Assembly (NCBI GenBank): GCA_036852015.1
Contig: JAANDG010000093.1
Location: 124,001 to 188,000 of the forward strand
Reading direction: 5' to 3'
Length of the DNA: 64,000 bases
From: Pelodera strongyloides
Lineage: Eukaryota > Nematoda > Chromadorea > Rhabditida > Rhabditidae
Positions 24,501 through 39,295 of this stretch are shown piece after piece. Position 1 is the first letter of the stretch; each line of letters opens with the position of its first letter. A program made the translations under genes and the position numbers. The notes beneath the pieces were generated by a model. That model did no database searches. It saw only the letters and a program-made list of their open reading frames with translations, and was not told where the DNA came from.

Positions 24501-27500
24501 AAAAAAATCCTTTCTGAATCACCAAAAAAAAATGTAAAAAAAATGCCCACGTTTGAAGTATGAAGTCTGAAGGTGCTTTGCCCGTCAAGATCCTGCATGT
24601 CTTGCTGTTCCTGAGAAACATACTGCCCTTGATGTGGGTCGAATCCTTGGTTTTGAGGTATGCCGAAGTGTGATGGTGTCTGAGACTGAGGATGGCCAAT
24701 GGGCGTACCCTGGTGTAGAGCGAACCCGGGAGAACCCACTGCTGCATGGGCTGACTGGTGCATCTGGAATATGTTAGCGTTTAGGCTCTTGAAGTGGCTA
24801 AATACCTCCAAAGAAAGTTCTCAACGAGGAAGTATTTCTAAACATACCGATCGTTGAATGGGTATAATCCGTACTGGTTCATCCCAATCTGAGGATACAT
24901 AGGCCTCGCGATACCGAGATGTAACTTTGCGATAATAATATGATGTAGGATTTCTATCAAGGCTTTGGGAATACCTAGCAGGCATCGTGAGAGTATTGAG
25001 AAGTTTCCAATTAACTTTTTCAAAGATCTAAGCAGCGTATTCATATTATTTGAGGGCTAATTAAAAATGTAGACTATACAAACATAGTGATGCGTAGCGT
25101 GAGAGCACAAGAACAAGACAAACAAGGAGGTGTTCTTAAGGTAAATATGAGGTCAAGAAACGCATGGTGAAAAAAGGTGAATTAATGGTCCGAAAGACAA
25201 ATGAAAAAAATTAATCGCAAAAACAAAAATGAAGAATAAGACTGTGGTTATCATTAGATTAAAAATTGCCGGACATAGTCATGTAATAATCAGAACAGGC
25301 AAGGAGATAAACAGCGAAAAGGGTACGTAAAACGAACCATATTAGGCACTTGTCCGGGATAGTGTTGTGGTGTCATTGGTTGTCCGTAGACATCGTATTG
25401 TTGTGCTCCATAGTCCTGCTGATTTGGGTAAGCTGTTGGCAGTTGGTTCGGCAAATAATTCAGCATTCCATTGCTTACAGACCCGCGCATCATCTAAATA
25501 ATGAACATATAAAGTTCTGCGGTGCATATGAACTAACAATGAAATGTGTTTAACGCTGACATGAAACAAAAACTTCATGTAGAAAAAAGTTGCGCTGCTA
25601 CAACTGCGCAATCACTTAAATGGCTGACTGATCGCAAAACAAATTCCCTACCGTCTGCTGATTGTACTGTTGCTGTGGTGGTTGGGAGTGTTGCATGTAG
25701 TAGGGATCCTGCGCGGGAGGATAGGGCTGATTGTATGGAGACTGGTGAACTCCGTGGGGAAGGGTTCCATAACCGGGACGGGGCGATTGAGCAACAGCAG
25801 CTTCTAAAGGCAGATATTGGAAAAAAACATCTGTGAAATGTGTAATAGTGAGTGATGTTCACTTAGCTTACAATTAGATGAACACCCTCTTGCGACAATT
25901 GGCTATATGTATTGTCATAAAAAGATGCAAGGACTTTTGCTTCAATGGTTGCGAAAAACAATATTCGAGGAGTTCTTTTCAAACTTCGCGTATAGACCAT
26001 TGGAACGCTTAAAAAAACTGACCATTGTAGATTGAAGGTTGGGATAAGGCCCTTGACATTCGCTCCATTTCATTTTCCAACTGAAAGAAAACATAGTCCG
26101 CAAGTAACTAGACTATATTTAAAACAAACTTTCCAAAGTAAGGCAATCTCTCATCATTAGATCATAGATACACGAACAAACTAGTAAAATAATGAAAGAG
26201 CTGCTCCAGATACTCACCTGCATTTCCATAACCTGCTTCTGAAGTTCGATGAGTTTTTGCTCCAGCTGCGCTTTATCGGAATCCTGGTGTTCGGTCTGAA
26301 AATAAATTGCAAAATGCAAAAACCTCCAACAAACAAAATTGATTCGGCTAATAATGACATTTGAACTGTATTTACCTCATGCCTTTGCATTAGCGCAAAG
26401 AACGCCTGCTTTCCCTTCTCGGTGCGGTCCATTTCTGACTGAGCTCTGAAAATCCATAAACTCATGAATCAGAATAGATTTGGTATTCCAAGGTGCATCC
26501 GAGCTTCTGACAGTTTGTAACGTCAACTATGCACTGAAAGACAATAATGATAAATCCAAAACAAGAAATAACAAGAAAGAATTAAGTCCTCACAAATCCT
26601 TCTGCTTCCGCTTCTCGTGTTCTCTTCTTTTCTCTTCCAAAGCCATTCGAATACTCGCCACTGGCAAAGAGTCACTACGCGAATATGAAGCATTGCCATT
26701 TGTTCCGTTGGTATCCGTCTGAAATAAACTTGAACTAAACCAACGATTTACAACCTTGTTCCAAAATTGCCTACGAACAAGCTAAGTGGAATTCCATTAA
26801 AAAATTGGAATAATATTTGACATTAACAAGTAACTGCGCGAAGTAAACATAAAAAAATAACATATCAACAAATAGCCAACCTGTTGCAACCTCTGGAAAT
26901 TGGTCACATTGGCTCCCCAACTCTGCACGGTGACGTTCTTCATTGGCGAGTTGACTCTGAAACCAATTGTGGTGATTTAATGTGAATAACCAGTAGAATA
27001 AGGAACTCTGAAACAGCGACTTTTTTTCTATGTACATAGATTTTTTTGTTTCGGTTACTTCGCTTCAGAGTCAGACGAGGGCCATTGAGCACCTTTTAAC
27101 AAAGCTTACCTGTTCGTCATTAGGGAGTCGGCACTCATCATACTCATTGACCGTGATGGGCCTTGACTAACAGGAGGGTACATAACACGGGGTGGATGCA
27201 CAGGTCGAGATGCTTGATTCGCTGCCCTCAAGTCAGGAATTCCATGGATTGGGACAAACCGACGGGGTGAAGCCACTTCGGGTGTGGAAGGAGTTACTGA
27301 AAACAGTAACACGTAATGTCTTATAAGAGTGAGGAGTTGCGATTAATGAAGCAAATAAAATTACGAATAATACTTGTCGTTACATTAATTCAGCTGCGTT
27401 TTAGGCCAAATAGTCAAGAAAGTCTAATAAAAGTGCTATAGCTTAAAGGGTTAAAGGTGGGACTTCAAGGGCTAGCGTTATAGACTAAATTATCAGAGAA

Positions 27501-30500
27501 GACTACTAATAAGAACATAAAAATATACAAGAGAAAGAAACTGAAATCCGGTTGATACCCGCAGAGGCGTTCATATTAAAAGACGCCAATGTGTTGTAAA
27601 GCTCAACACATTGCGCAGCCGGATCAAAGAAGGTGACTGGTGGTCAAAACATATGCGAAAGAAAAAAGTCTGAAATGGCGAGCGAGCGTGCTCGGTTGAA
27701 ATAATTCTCCAAATTCACTCACCAACTTTGTACGGCTCGAAGAATTCAAACAGGTCCGCTAGAAATGCGTTCACATTTGTTTGAAGAGATTCGTGTAGGT
27801 ACAGAACGTCTTCAATTTCAAAATGGAATGGATTATACGGAAGAGCGCCCGAGTTGCAGAATTCCCTGGAAAATTGGTTTTTAAATAAGTGCTAACATAA
27901 ATAATGACATGTACGCAGCAAGCAAACATGAGCAGTTATCATCGCCGATATGCAACTGTGTATAATTAATGTGTATAATTAAATAACGGCCGAAAGTAGA
28001 TGTTGTGCTTACATATGCTAAATATCTACTTCTAGAAATTAGTTAATGATAAAAACACACTGAATCTTCAGCCAATTGTAGTGACAGTCAGCAATCGAAT
28101 TCGGATCATTGAAGCAGATACCTGAACAAGAAATGGAAAACGTAATGAGTGAAAAAGTTGAATAAAAGACAGAATAAAAAGAGCTGAATATATTTCATCG
28201 GTGTGATGAAATATAGTATACGTCAATAATTAGTTGAAATATTGTGTTAAAGTTCTGTGACTCACTCTGTAAATCCAAATCGTTTTGTCTATAGAAATGG
28301 ACAACGGCGCATATACAACATCCATCACACAAGTCTTCATAGAGATCCTCCATTTCGGGAATAAGTCCTTCTTCCCCTTCATCGGAAACTAGAAAAAAGC
28401 GAATAAATGCTTAAAAATTTGGGAAGAGCCAACCACAATGATCGACAAAGAAAGGCGCAGCTGAATGGGGAAAGTAAGGCATCGGTAGGTTAACAATGCT
28501 CACCTCTCAAGCGCATTCCATTCTTTTCAACGTCATCTCGTACAAGAAGACAAATCTTATTTATCCAGAAAAGAAGGGAATCGACTGCATCCATTGGCCG
28601 CTCCCGATCATCCACGGTGGTGTACTCGCTGAAAGGAAAAGTATAACCTTTCATAAAGAAAATTCCTTCACAGGTAGAACGGAAACACCTGCAGATTCAC
28701 CTGCAGAATAATGCCTTATACGAGGTAATAACATTAAATTCCGTCCATAAACTTTAATTTCACCAACCTAACAGCGTTAACAGTTCGCTCAATGGTGACG
28801 ATATTCCGTACATGTTGCGTCATCAACGCGTCCATCATCGCCAGATGAGCACTCTGAATTAGGGAAATATACAACTACAGAATAAACACAATACAGGTTT
28901 TCAACAATCAAGATTTGCCATTTGAGCGGAACTGTTCTAACCATTTTCCCAACTTTCTATACGATTCACTTGGAATTTGTGCTCTTGGTAAGTCTGATGT
29001 GTTCTTCTCGATGTTTGCTTGTCGCCGTTCATGTTATTCTGATCAATAATTCTATTGAATTTCATTGTAAAGTTGACTTCCATTTCAAATTTCCAAATGT
29101 AAACAGTGCCAACGTTTTTAAAATGTATATAGTTGTATATATGTGTTTCTTTTCCATATGATTTACCTTTTCACAGTTTTTTTTAGATAAATGAGTTCTA
29201 AAAATGATCTACCTCATAAAATGGATTCGCTGAGAATAGTCGCTGTTCGTTGGACGGATGGACCTGTCCATTGTCCAGTCTTTCCAACACTTCTACCTCG
29301 TGAGAGGATAAGGCTCGAAGTACACCCGCATGTGATTGCTGAAATTATCACAATTAAAACCACGTTGGAATATTTGAATCGACGAAAGGTTGCATTCCTT
29401 TATCTCAACTTTATTTAATGACAGGCTTCCCACGTTCTCTTTTGGAAATGTAAATTTCTGGCCACCCAACGCCTGATTATGTATCGAAGCACAATTAGTG
29501 ATAAGAGATGTTGACCCTGGCTCCTTTATCAAAGGATTGACACTTTCAAATTCTTGTTGTGCGAGAAGTTGCACACAAAGGATTAAATGCAAAAAAAAAA
29601 TGTGTACTAAGCCACAAGCAAGATTTAGACTGTACGCAACATTCTACGATAATTACTACAGAGAAGTGAAGACATAAAAACAAATTTGGAACCATAAATT
29701 ATGTCACATACAAACGATAACCATTCGCAACAATTCGAAAATAAAATAAAGTAAGTATTCGAAAATAAAGTAAGTGGACACAACAACTATGAAAAAAATG
29801 AATAAATGAACTCACATTAACTAGACTATGATCCTTGAATATTTTGACTGCTGCCTGACTATACAGTGAACCATTCGTAAGGGCAGTTATTAATGCTGTA
29901 TCCACGTGGAGACGGCCCTGAATTTGTACACATTAGTGGTTCCAATAATTAACATTTATTTAACGTTTACAAGTTATTATAACCTGGTCATTTATACACT
30001 CATGACTCACTACAATTATTAGATTCAGTGGCAATTTTCATAATTTTCAGTAGGAAAACTTATATGGCTCGGCCAATAAGCTGGTTTGATTTAAATATTC
30101 AAAACAGGTTCAAAACAAGTGACAACAAAGTTCTATTTGAAAACAGTGTAATAAAAAAGATAAACGAATGTTGCTTATTTTCGGCGCTAGCTATGCAAAG
30201 GAACCTTCATTATATATGCTCAAAAGAGCGTGCAGAATTAGTTCAGACACAGCGGGGAGCCACATCACAATCACAACCCAGCATAACAATATATGTATTG
30301 TGAGAATAAAGGGCCGATCGATAAAAACAGCAAGAATGTCTACTGCACCTTTAAATTCAAGAACGTTAAAAATGATTTACTTATTAAGCAAAATGACATT
30401 TATAAAGGAAATGTGGCGGCTAACTGGTTGAGCTAGATTGAGTTACCACTAATAAAGAAGTCATTGTGCTCAAACGTGGAAGAAATGCGATGTGCCAACA

Positions 30501-31029
30501 CAAGAGGGAGAATATTTTCTCGGAAAATATAATTCACTATATACCTGCTCATCTCTTGATATGGCAGTGCGCAGCTTGTCTGGTACGTCATCTTCGTAGA
30601 CTCGTGTTACTAACCAGCGCACGGACGCGGCGAATTTCCCCTGAAAATAGGTGACGACATTTTACAGAAGAGACCAGACATTTTCACATGTCCTGATGAT
30701 CATAAATTCTTGCCCAGTGTGTCAAAGCTGCCGGGGATGGCTCAACCGCAACAATCCCATTAATAGCTAATCACTAGCCGGCTTTCACCACCAACATCCT
30801 TGCGCAGAATTATCGACTGAAAAAATATGGACAAAAGGCATAGGAAGCTATTTGGAATAGCTTACGAAGAAAACAACTTAGAGTAGGCCTGAAAACATTA
30901 AAGTTCAAAAATACCGTGCGCAAAACCAAATGTGATAGGATTATAGGTATTAAGGAGGGCAAATATGCTTACCTCGCTGGCATTATAGTCATTGACGGGT
31001 ATTATCTCGGGCAGAACTCCGTCCCCCAT
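21544..31029 (-). CDS. ptrn-1: Patronin/CAMSAP microtubule minus-end protein
   Basis: Binds and stabilises microtubule minus ends. Thirty exons, 1124 residues: 31029-30973, 30640-30545, 29917-29816, 28853-28768, 28628-28504, 28388-28266, 28121-28061, 27865-27723, 27296-27110, 26956-26881, 26718-26594, 26445-26376, 26295-26218, 26080-26023, 25803-25652, 25493-25338, 25027-24848, 24763-24551, 24455-24327, 24244-24138, 24025-23955, 23744-23611, 23392-23315, 23124-23027, 22942-22807, 22576-22468, 22371-22262, 22130-22035, 21895-21819, 21685-21544. A CAMSAP-type CH domain at about 115-264 (DLYEDLCDGCCICAVVHFY, LPYNPFHFEIEDVLYLHES) is followed by coiled coil at about 370-445, a Gln/Pro-rich linker, Lys/Glu-rich coiled coil at about 800-945 and the CKK domain from about 985 (AKTATKSNRSLIINAL, KSDAKHFLFLFRDQKCQFR). 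Start: first Met of an exon running into the conserved N-terminus. Least certain join: the exon starting at 25027. Confidence 0.96.
23755..23798. repeat. Near-perfect intronic hairpin
   Basis: Two 21-base arms (23755-23775 and 23778-23798) are reverse complements with a single mismatch and a 2-base spacer. The palindrome lies in a ptrn-1 intron, about 10 bases upstream of the acceptor of the exon ending at 23744. Confidence 0.85.
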
Positions 31030-34011
31030 TAGGCACTACCGGCACATGAACCTGCGTGACAACAAAGGTTTAAGATGGATTTGTCATATTAAAACTGAAT
31101 GGTCAAGGACGAGCATAAATGTGATAACACATAAAATCGAAAAACGCAGACACCGTTAAACAAATAGAGTAGTAAACAGCTGACGTGTATAAGTAACTGC
31201 TTTGCATATTCAACAAGTTTGACAGGAACAGTGAAACAGTGAGAGGTATATACAAAAGTACAGGGAGACAATGAAAACGTAGGGTGAAGAATATTGATGT
31301 GGTGAGGTTTTTAGAAGAAACTATGGAGACTTTTTAGCTGTACAAGATATTTTCAAACGATTAAAGGTAAAATAGAATGTTACATTAATAATGGTAATTT
31401 GGTTCGAAGCATAATTATATATCCTAGTGCCACTTTTAGTTTATTTAGTTTAAATTCTAGAAAAAATAAAGGGAAAATAATACCAAAGTGTGTCTCGTTG
31501 AAGAAGCGCAAAACGTGATCGGCTTCCAGAGGGGATTTAGTGTTCAAATAGGTAAACAAAGGAAGAAAGTCGAAGCGAAAAGAAAAAAAGTCTCTGTTCT
31601 GGACGGAAAACAGAAGACAAAAATAAATCCTCTCTCCAAGTTTGATCATTATCAGCTTCATTGGACTGTTAAATCAATTCATGTTTCAATAGTTTTGGCA
31701 AAAATCCATACACAAAATATATTTGTCATAATCAAATCACTTTAAAGGAGTAAAATTCTGTCGTACACTCAGGAAATAAGTAAATAAACTTCCATAATGA
31801 AAACGAACTTCGCAGGGAATTTCAAAACATATGTTTCAGCATTTCAGTCGCTATTGAATGGATAAAAAATGTGGTTCGCAAAATTATCGATTTGTTGTTA
31901 AACATTGACAAGTAGCTGAACGACTAGTCTCCAACATATAGCTGTGAGTGTGGAAATGGATTAAAAGGGGGACAAAGTTATGGTCATCTCTTCTCTATGC
32001 TCTCTTCCACTGAGATCGGCTCTCAATGAAACACACGCAACGCGAAGAGAGAAGGGGCGATGCGGCCACCCGCTGACCTGTCCGTTATAGTGGAGATTGT
32101 ATGGGTGGTCGTCACCCGGGAACTACCTGTTCAATTGAAACATTCGGAAACCGACGGGCGAAACCGTACAAGTCTTGGCAAACCAAAGTTGAAATTTTTG
32201 TGTGACCGAAACATTGGAGTTTTGGTAAGTAAGAACGAACCCTCGCCATTGGATTGCAGGCACGCTGCTTTAACCACGGCCGGCTAGTGCCTTACACGGC
32301 GTGCGGACGTTATACAAAGGGAAATGCAATCCAGAGCCTTGGGGGAAACGCTTCACCAGGCTAGGGTAACACACACGTAGCTGGACACATGTAACTGGTC
32401 AGTCCTTAATTGAAGTATTGCATGGACGACAAATTGTGGTTTTCGCTGGCACTATTTTTTTGCAAAGTGTTCTCGCAGCATGAATTCCTTTCAGGGATAG
32501 ACCAACATAGCTCGCTCCAGTGCGTGGATATTTGTGGAGCATATTTATGTAAACCTATCAACAGTCTTATTACGCGGTCTTAGACTACATTTTTATGACG
32601 TGAGTTTTCAGCAGAACGCTTTCGGTCGATGATGAAAGGAACGCCTTGTCAAATTGATTATCGAAGTTCGCAACACGATTGTTTTCCTGTCCTCGTTTAG
32701 AGTATCTACCGGAGTGAACACAACGGGCAACCATTATACGCTCGAATGGAAAACTAACGATTACAACTGATTTGGTTTTGATCGGCAAGCCAAGCAAAAC
32801 TCAGTGTGATGTTTGAGAAGGAATGTGGTGCAAACAGAGTTTATCCGGCACATCCATATATCTTTCAATCCTTTTACGTCTTGTCTTATTTTGCCTTAAA
32901 ATATAGCTTGAGTAGTCAAATCCTCTGTGGAGTACGAAAAAACTTATGCCTAGTACTATTCATGTCACAACCAGCATGAAGAGGAACCTATAGTCGATTG
33001 TGAATTCACGATATAGCGTTTTATGTTCTTCAACATGTGTTGGATGCATTGGCACATTTACGACGTGAAATTTAGTACTTTCATACAAAATATTTGCTTT
33101 AATACACTTTATGAGCAGCAAGAAGAAAACAACTGCGAGAGAGTGTTCGAATAAAATATGTAACATGGAAACACCGGTGAACTGAACAGCAAAACTAACT
33201 CTGATTACATGAATGTTCAACGACACTTGTAAAGTATGGTGAGTGAGAGGGTTAAAGCGAATAAGAGTGCAACAAATATAAATAAGATGCGTGTTTATGA
33301 GATCCAACGGAAGACTTCAGTTTTGTGAAAGTGATATTATGCAAAATCATATGAAGAATACACTATTAAACAACAGCACAGCATTCATGGAAAACTCGAA
33401 CATAGAAGATGTTTTAAAAAGACAAAAAAAATTAAAAATACAGAACAAGGTAAGATAAAATATGTGCAACAGTGCGACAAACTGCGCAGTTTTAGTAAAG
33501 GATATATTTGAAAAACCAGTTCATTATATACGTAGCTATGATTATGATGGTCTACTTCGTAAGACAAGATAAGAAAAAGAAATACCATCATAGTGCCGTA
33601 ATTGTTGTTTCAATAACCTACTTGAAAAGGAGATACAAAATGAATAAAACGAAGGTACACGAAATAAATACTACATGCATACTACCCACAATCACACAGA
33701 CTTTTCCTTCTCTTCCTTCTTTTCTTCTTTCTTTTCTTCTTTTGCTTTGTCAGATTCCCTTGGCCGTTCGTTTGTTGGTGTGACTGACAGCACGCAACAC
33801 TCCTCGGCATATCGCATCAACTGCCGCAAAATCCCGCCTAAGTTTACCATTCATTGCTAATGGATGCATAGACAAATAGCTGTCTGAGTAGACAAATCGC
33901 ACTGAGCAGTAAGTCCTAAACCCACTGAACGGTTGACAAACCACGGTTAAAGTAAGATACCTAGCAGGATTTTTTACCCAAGCTTCTTTGCAACAGTTTC
34001 TCTTTTTCAAC
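31030..34011. other. Spacer upstream of ptrn-1
   Basis: About 3 kb between the ptrn-1 start and the end of the TP53I11-like gene. Open frames are short and without paired splice sites. A moderately GC-rich patch at about 32040-32400 has no recognised function. The ptrn-1 promoter should lie at the low-coordinate end. Confidence 0.5.
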
Positions 34012-35772
34012 CTAGCAACTTGGAGTTAATCTGAGGGTACAATATGCATTGGAGGTATAGACAGCCGCTATTAAGTTGGAAAAACATGGTCGGGCCGATG
34101 TACAATTAGAAAACGAACCTTGTCCATCCAAAAGTGTGTGATATGCAATATTACCAATGAATATGACCGCACGCATCCACACGAGAAAAACGACGCACTG
34201 ACCACTTAGTGCCGCGACTGAATGTAAACATTTACTAAACCAAATGACGAGAACCCGTTAATTGTTAAGTTGAACCCTCCTGCATCCAGAGTTTACACCG
34301 ATATGCGTCGACTTCAGATATGCAGATAAATGCAAACTTACCAATGATTTGTAGTAGATTGAATGCTGCTACAGAGAGCAACAATGTGGCTATTTCACTG
34401 CGAGTTTCCCTTTGAAGTAGTATTGATCGGAAGAGAAGTCCAAAGGATAGCAAAACTGCTCCATACAATCGGCCAACAAATGCGGCATCTGGAATGATAA
34501 CTAAATTGGAAGACAAAAGCACGCTCCCGATGAGCATACGCGCTGCACAAGTAAACTTCGACTCAGACCAGTTGTACCTTTACAATCTTTTTCTGATATC
34601 CTCTAATAATATAGATAGTTGGAATAGAACTAATTGATATAAACATGGTCCATGGCAATACAAGCACTTCATGCTATAGTTAGTATATGTGTTTTATTTT
34701 ATTAATTGAATAAAGAGTTATCGATAGAGCATCAGGACTCCGTCATTTTGTCCCTAATTTTCCTTTAGACGGTCTCCTTCGCACGTTATCTATGGTTGTT
34801 AGATTTATTTTTTTGCGCTAATCTTCATAAACTATGTATATTAATGATTCTAATGGACAATAATTAGGATAATGTTCTTGCATTTGAATCACTTAAACGA
34901 ACCTGCGCCGATGAGACTAACCCCAAAATCAAGCTTCAATCCTTGCACGGGAAAAGTGAGACACTAAAAAAGCAGAGATGACATTTCTACGTAGTCACAT
35001 ATCTATTAGTTCAGTATCGCTCAACCTCTTTAACATATATGCATTCATTAACTTAGCGGAGTAATTAAAACACGTAGTCATAAATATGTAATGTTTACCA
35101 AAAAGCCAATAATATAGAAGTATAATGACGTGACTGAGTTCCATATGAGAAGTCCCTTGGGGAATCGTACGTATAGGCTCTCATTGATGCCGAGAAGTTG
35201 TGAAATCTGAACGAATAAACTTAAATGACAAAATATAAATGTTTCATTTCTTTCGCAAAACAACCTAATTGTTTTATTTATTACTATCAATTTTTTCTGA
35301 ACTTTATGCATAATTTATTTGAAAATGGATAAATGGAAGCTGAGTGATCCAAATATTCTGTCTCCATGCGATAACCGATTTACTCCAAATCTATATTCAA
35401 CCTCGCACCCTTTCATATTTGTTTCGTTTTGCCCTTTCTTTGGATGAATTCGCCGGTCGCTCTCACAAACACTGCGATCATAATTAACCACAATTCCATC
35501 TTGTATTTGGCATGGAGAAAGAACGTTGTTGTTTTCAAAAAGTCAAGTGTTAACAATACATGACGCACGTTGCAAATGAATCGCTCAATACGATTAGGCT
35601 TGAGATGAAGTGAAACATGGGACAAAAAACATGATCTTACCTTAGACCGGTAGATATCGCCATTGTCCCTTGTTAGTTCACCTACACCCAATAGTTTCCT
35701 TGTCTTCAACCGGCTCTGTAGATCGCTGGCTGACTGCTTCCTACTAACAACAGAAGAATCATCGGTCAGCAT
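34012..35772 (-). CDS. TP53I11: TP53I11 (PIG11)-like membrane protein
   Basis: Six exons, 35772-35641, 35206-35099, 34963-34903, 34488-34342, 34217-34119 and 34067-34012, give 200 residues; the human protein is about 190. The N-terminus KQSASDLQSRLKTRKLLGVG followed by IYRSK matches the conserved TP53I11 start. Downstream are four hydrophobic stretches, including SLYFYIIGFL, GRLYGAVLLSFGLLF, LLLSVAAFNLLQII and VVFLVWMRAVIFIGNIAY, as expected of a small multipass membrane protein. The family is p53-inducible in mammals and its biochemical role is unclear. The last exon (AAVYTSNAY then a Cys stop) is the least certain because it is short, although its frame and splice sites fit. Confidence 0.88.
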
Positions 35773-38700
35773 TTTCTACAACTCGCTTTGATTACTGAAC
35801 CTTTACCAAAGTAAACAACATTAACAAACTGACGTGCACCAATCATTGTCAATCATTCACAAATATCATCTCGTTCGTTGACACGTGGAGAAGTAAGTAT
35901 ATACACACACATTCCTATTTTAACTTTCCAATGAAACAAATATGATCTACTAATGTTAAGTTTTAACACGTTGTACAAGTCTACCAATAAAAAAGCAATG
36001 CAAGTAGAAATAAGTTTGGTTTTAAAGAAAATGTGTTTTTCTAACATTTTGATTACACACGAAACAGGGCAAAGCACTTTTCAGATTTCTGAGACTTTAG
36101 TTTGAGAGTGTCACGTTTCTGAGTATTCCTATGCCAAAAACAGCCCTCAAACACTATCGTGCTTAATACTATTTAATCATCATTCAGAGTACATGAAGAA
36201 AGCTAATAATCACAATGAAGAAAAACATTGTCAACATTCTTAAAATATGTGTAGAAATTTAGTTGAAGCCTTGCTATTTCGGTGAGTATATACATAATAG
36301 ACTCCAATCAGTAATATAGTAAACGCAAAATACATGTTTCAGAGGCCCCGTAACCTTATGTGACCCTATTTATAATAGGAAGCAGAGGCCTAAGCGATTC
36401 GTAATAGGCCATACAAGTTTTTTTGATGCGTACATATGCCTTGGTTCGCTGTGACGCAGTGCAACAAAGTGCCGATCGAATTTTTCTCACGCTCTTACTT
36501 AGATCGCAACCCATTTTTTTCTCAATGAATTTTTGTGTGAAATTCTGTTGTATTCTAGGAAAAAAGTTGAAGAGTAGAAAAGAAATTCTCGGAATAACCA
36601 GTCAGCGAGCTAGTGATGCATCTCAAATTATGAGTTCCCCACTGCCATAGAAGTCGATCCTTCTTCAGATGAGGCAGCGAGTAAAATCTAGTTTTAATTT
36701 TTTTTCTCGACACAAAGTATGGCTTCGAAGTTTCCGAACGCAAAATAACGTAAATTGAGTATGGATTCCCTACTAAGTAACAAGGAAGTCTAATGACGCT
36801 GATGAGTTTGGAATGCTTGTTTAGATGCGTAGATGGCCAAAGAATTTACTCGGCAATTACTTTTATGCATAACGAATAACACAGGCTATCGCAAGTTAGC
36901 TATGGGAAAAGACGAGTATCTATCTATCTATACATATACGAGCATAGGAATCCACGAACCAAATCGACAGAACTGTTAAGGCGAGAACTATCGCTATGCA
37001 TTTTACATAGAAATCATGTTAATTACGATAATCATGATGCATGGATAAGTACGAGGCGGGTAGCACAGAGGGGAGCATTTGTCTTTCAGTGATGTCACTT
37101 GGTTCACTTGGTTCAAAGAAAGACTATAAAGGCGCTGTGAATACGAATTGTGAAAGTACACAAGCTGAGGCAAGCACACTATTCAAAGCGCTAGCTTGTC
37201 AATTCATAAAAATGGAGGCGAATTTAAGAACCTGCAGTTGTCTCAGCAGCAACAATGTTGATGAAAACGGAGTATTCATAGGATATGGTCAATTCGCCGG
37301 AGGATACCGGACCGACAATTCTGTTATTGTTAACAAACAACAACTATTCAAAAACCACACAAGGTCGTATAATCGTACATGTGGCATTGGACTATTGTGC
37401 ATTGCATGACCAACGAAGAGGACATATTTTTCTGTGTCGGCAGTCCGGAGGAAGCTTGATTAACAGAAAAAGCAGTAAAGATGCTTCTCATCAGAATAGA
37501 TAAATTAAGGGAAGAGTCACTGAGAAGAAAGAAGAAAGGTCCAGAAAGGTTGGTATAGAAAACTATCTGTCATCGCAAACTATCTGTCATGCCATCGAAG
37601 AAAAAGCTTTATAAAACTGCTTGTCGTTGCTAAAGGGGAAAATGTAAATTGAATAAATTTCAATAAATCACGTTTTTTAAGAAATAATCACATTCTAATG
37701 AAATAACTCTACGCAAATGGCTAACATAGCTTCTCCTTGAAGTATTACTATAAAGAATAAAATGAAGACACTTTGGGAGACACATCCGGTCCGTGTGAAT
37801 TGATCGTAGCTCATGTAGTTATAAACGTACGATTACTAATTACCGACGACTTACGGAGATAATGAATGTGACACATTTATAGTGGATACAATAGTACCTA
37901 ATGCGTGTGTGCTTATATTACTATACTACACGAAGCAACATTTGTTTCGAATCCACTAAGAACTATTGCATCTTTCCAAGATACAAAGCAAAAGCCATCG
38001 TGTATTGTGCTTCAAAAGATTTTTACTTCTTGAGCATCAGCATCACACGTTGTAAGATAGGATTATGCAACTATACACCTAGTTGCAAACTGAGTACTAG
38101 ACATATTTGGCTTATTTTTCATGCATTAAACGTCATGGTTGTTTATTTGAATCTAATGTAAATATATTACTTATTCCAATGGAACAATGACTGGGACCTT
38201 CGTGACAGGAAAAATAATTACGGCTCATTTAATAATCCTATCTTGTCCGGTGGCAAAATATGTTTGTTTGCTTCGCACACTGCCACATCCGCAATAAGAA
38301 CAAGCCTCCACAATTCTATGTTGTTTCCGGCCGACTAATTATTAATTAGAAAGCAAGTGTAAGCTTCCAAGGGTCGCAGTCACTTCAAATTTGTCTTTTT
38401 ACTTCAATTATTGATAACTCTTAAAAGATACCTAGAAAAAACATTACCGATGCCAATTTTCTGAAAATTTAACCCAAGGAAAGAAAATTACCCAGTCGAG
38501 TGTTGTTCTAGCTAGAAATCATAAAATACATCTAAGAAACAAAATGACAAATTAAGTTGTTAATCACGAAAGGATGCATGAAATTATAATGAGCAAAGAA
38601 GTAACAGAAAAAAGCATACCACGTGAAATGACCAAGGATTCCAAGAATAAGAAAAATATGCCTCGAAGGTTTCAAAAATAGTAGTTGAATTTTGTGCTGT

Positions 38701-39225
38701 ATAACGTGTAGTACTTATATTTCGATAGTGCGAAGCAATAATAAAATTGAGAAACCGTTCGTCCAAAACAATGTAAATGAGTACTTGTAATCCAATTTGC
38801 CACGTGCCACTTCGGGTTGTTTTGCAAGCTGGTAACTTGCCATTTTCCCATACTAAGTGAAAATCTGCATGAGTTACACTAAGAAAATCCACAAGAAAGT
38901 GACATTTGTAAAATACAAAAACATTTCACAAGCAATAAATTCATAATTTCACTAAACGCGGAATTTCGTCCGATAATTCGTTGCGTTGAAACTAAGTAGT
39001 CATTAGAGGATTTTAGAGGATAATCTCACGATAGCATGACACCAAGCAAATCTTTCTCTTGAATTAACGTAGTTTCTGGGGTAGGGAATGAAAATGATAA
39101 TTGCTTCCAGTGGGAAAGAAAACTGTTTGCGAATTGAAAACAGCAGTCTTTGGCTGAAAGAGGATGAATTGGTAGACAGTAAACTGAGGGTGGAGGAAAA
39201 TTGAGACCCTCTCTTCCTTACATGA

Positions 39226-39295
39226 AAGAGAGATGGAGGTTGGAGAGAGAGATAGAGGGAGAGAGAGAGAGGTAGAGAGGGAAGAAGTAGAGAGT
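39226..39295. repeat. Purine-rich GA tract
   Basis: A degenerate GA-rich stretch with several (GA)4-6 blocks; simple sequence. Confidence 0.85.

Noticed and set aside
26594..26718. Apparent phase clash between two ptrn-1 exons
   Set aside because: It came from a dropped 4-base run in my first reading; re-reading gives KRREHEKRKQKD and a clean phase-2 join.
37041..37409. 122-codon plus-strand frame
   Set aside because: No domain, no splice support and isolated in AT-rich spacer.
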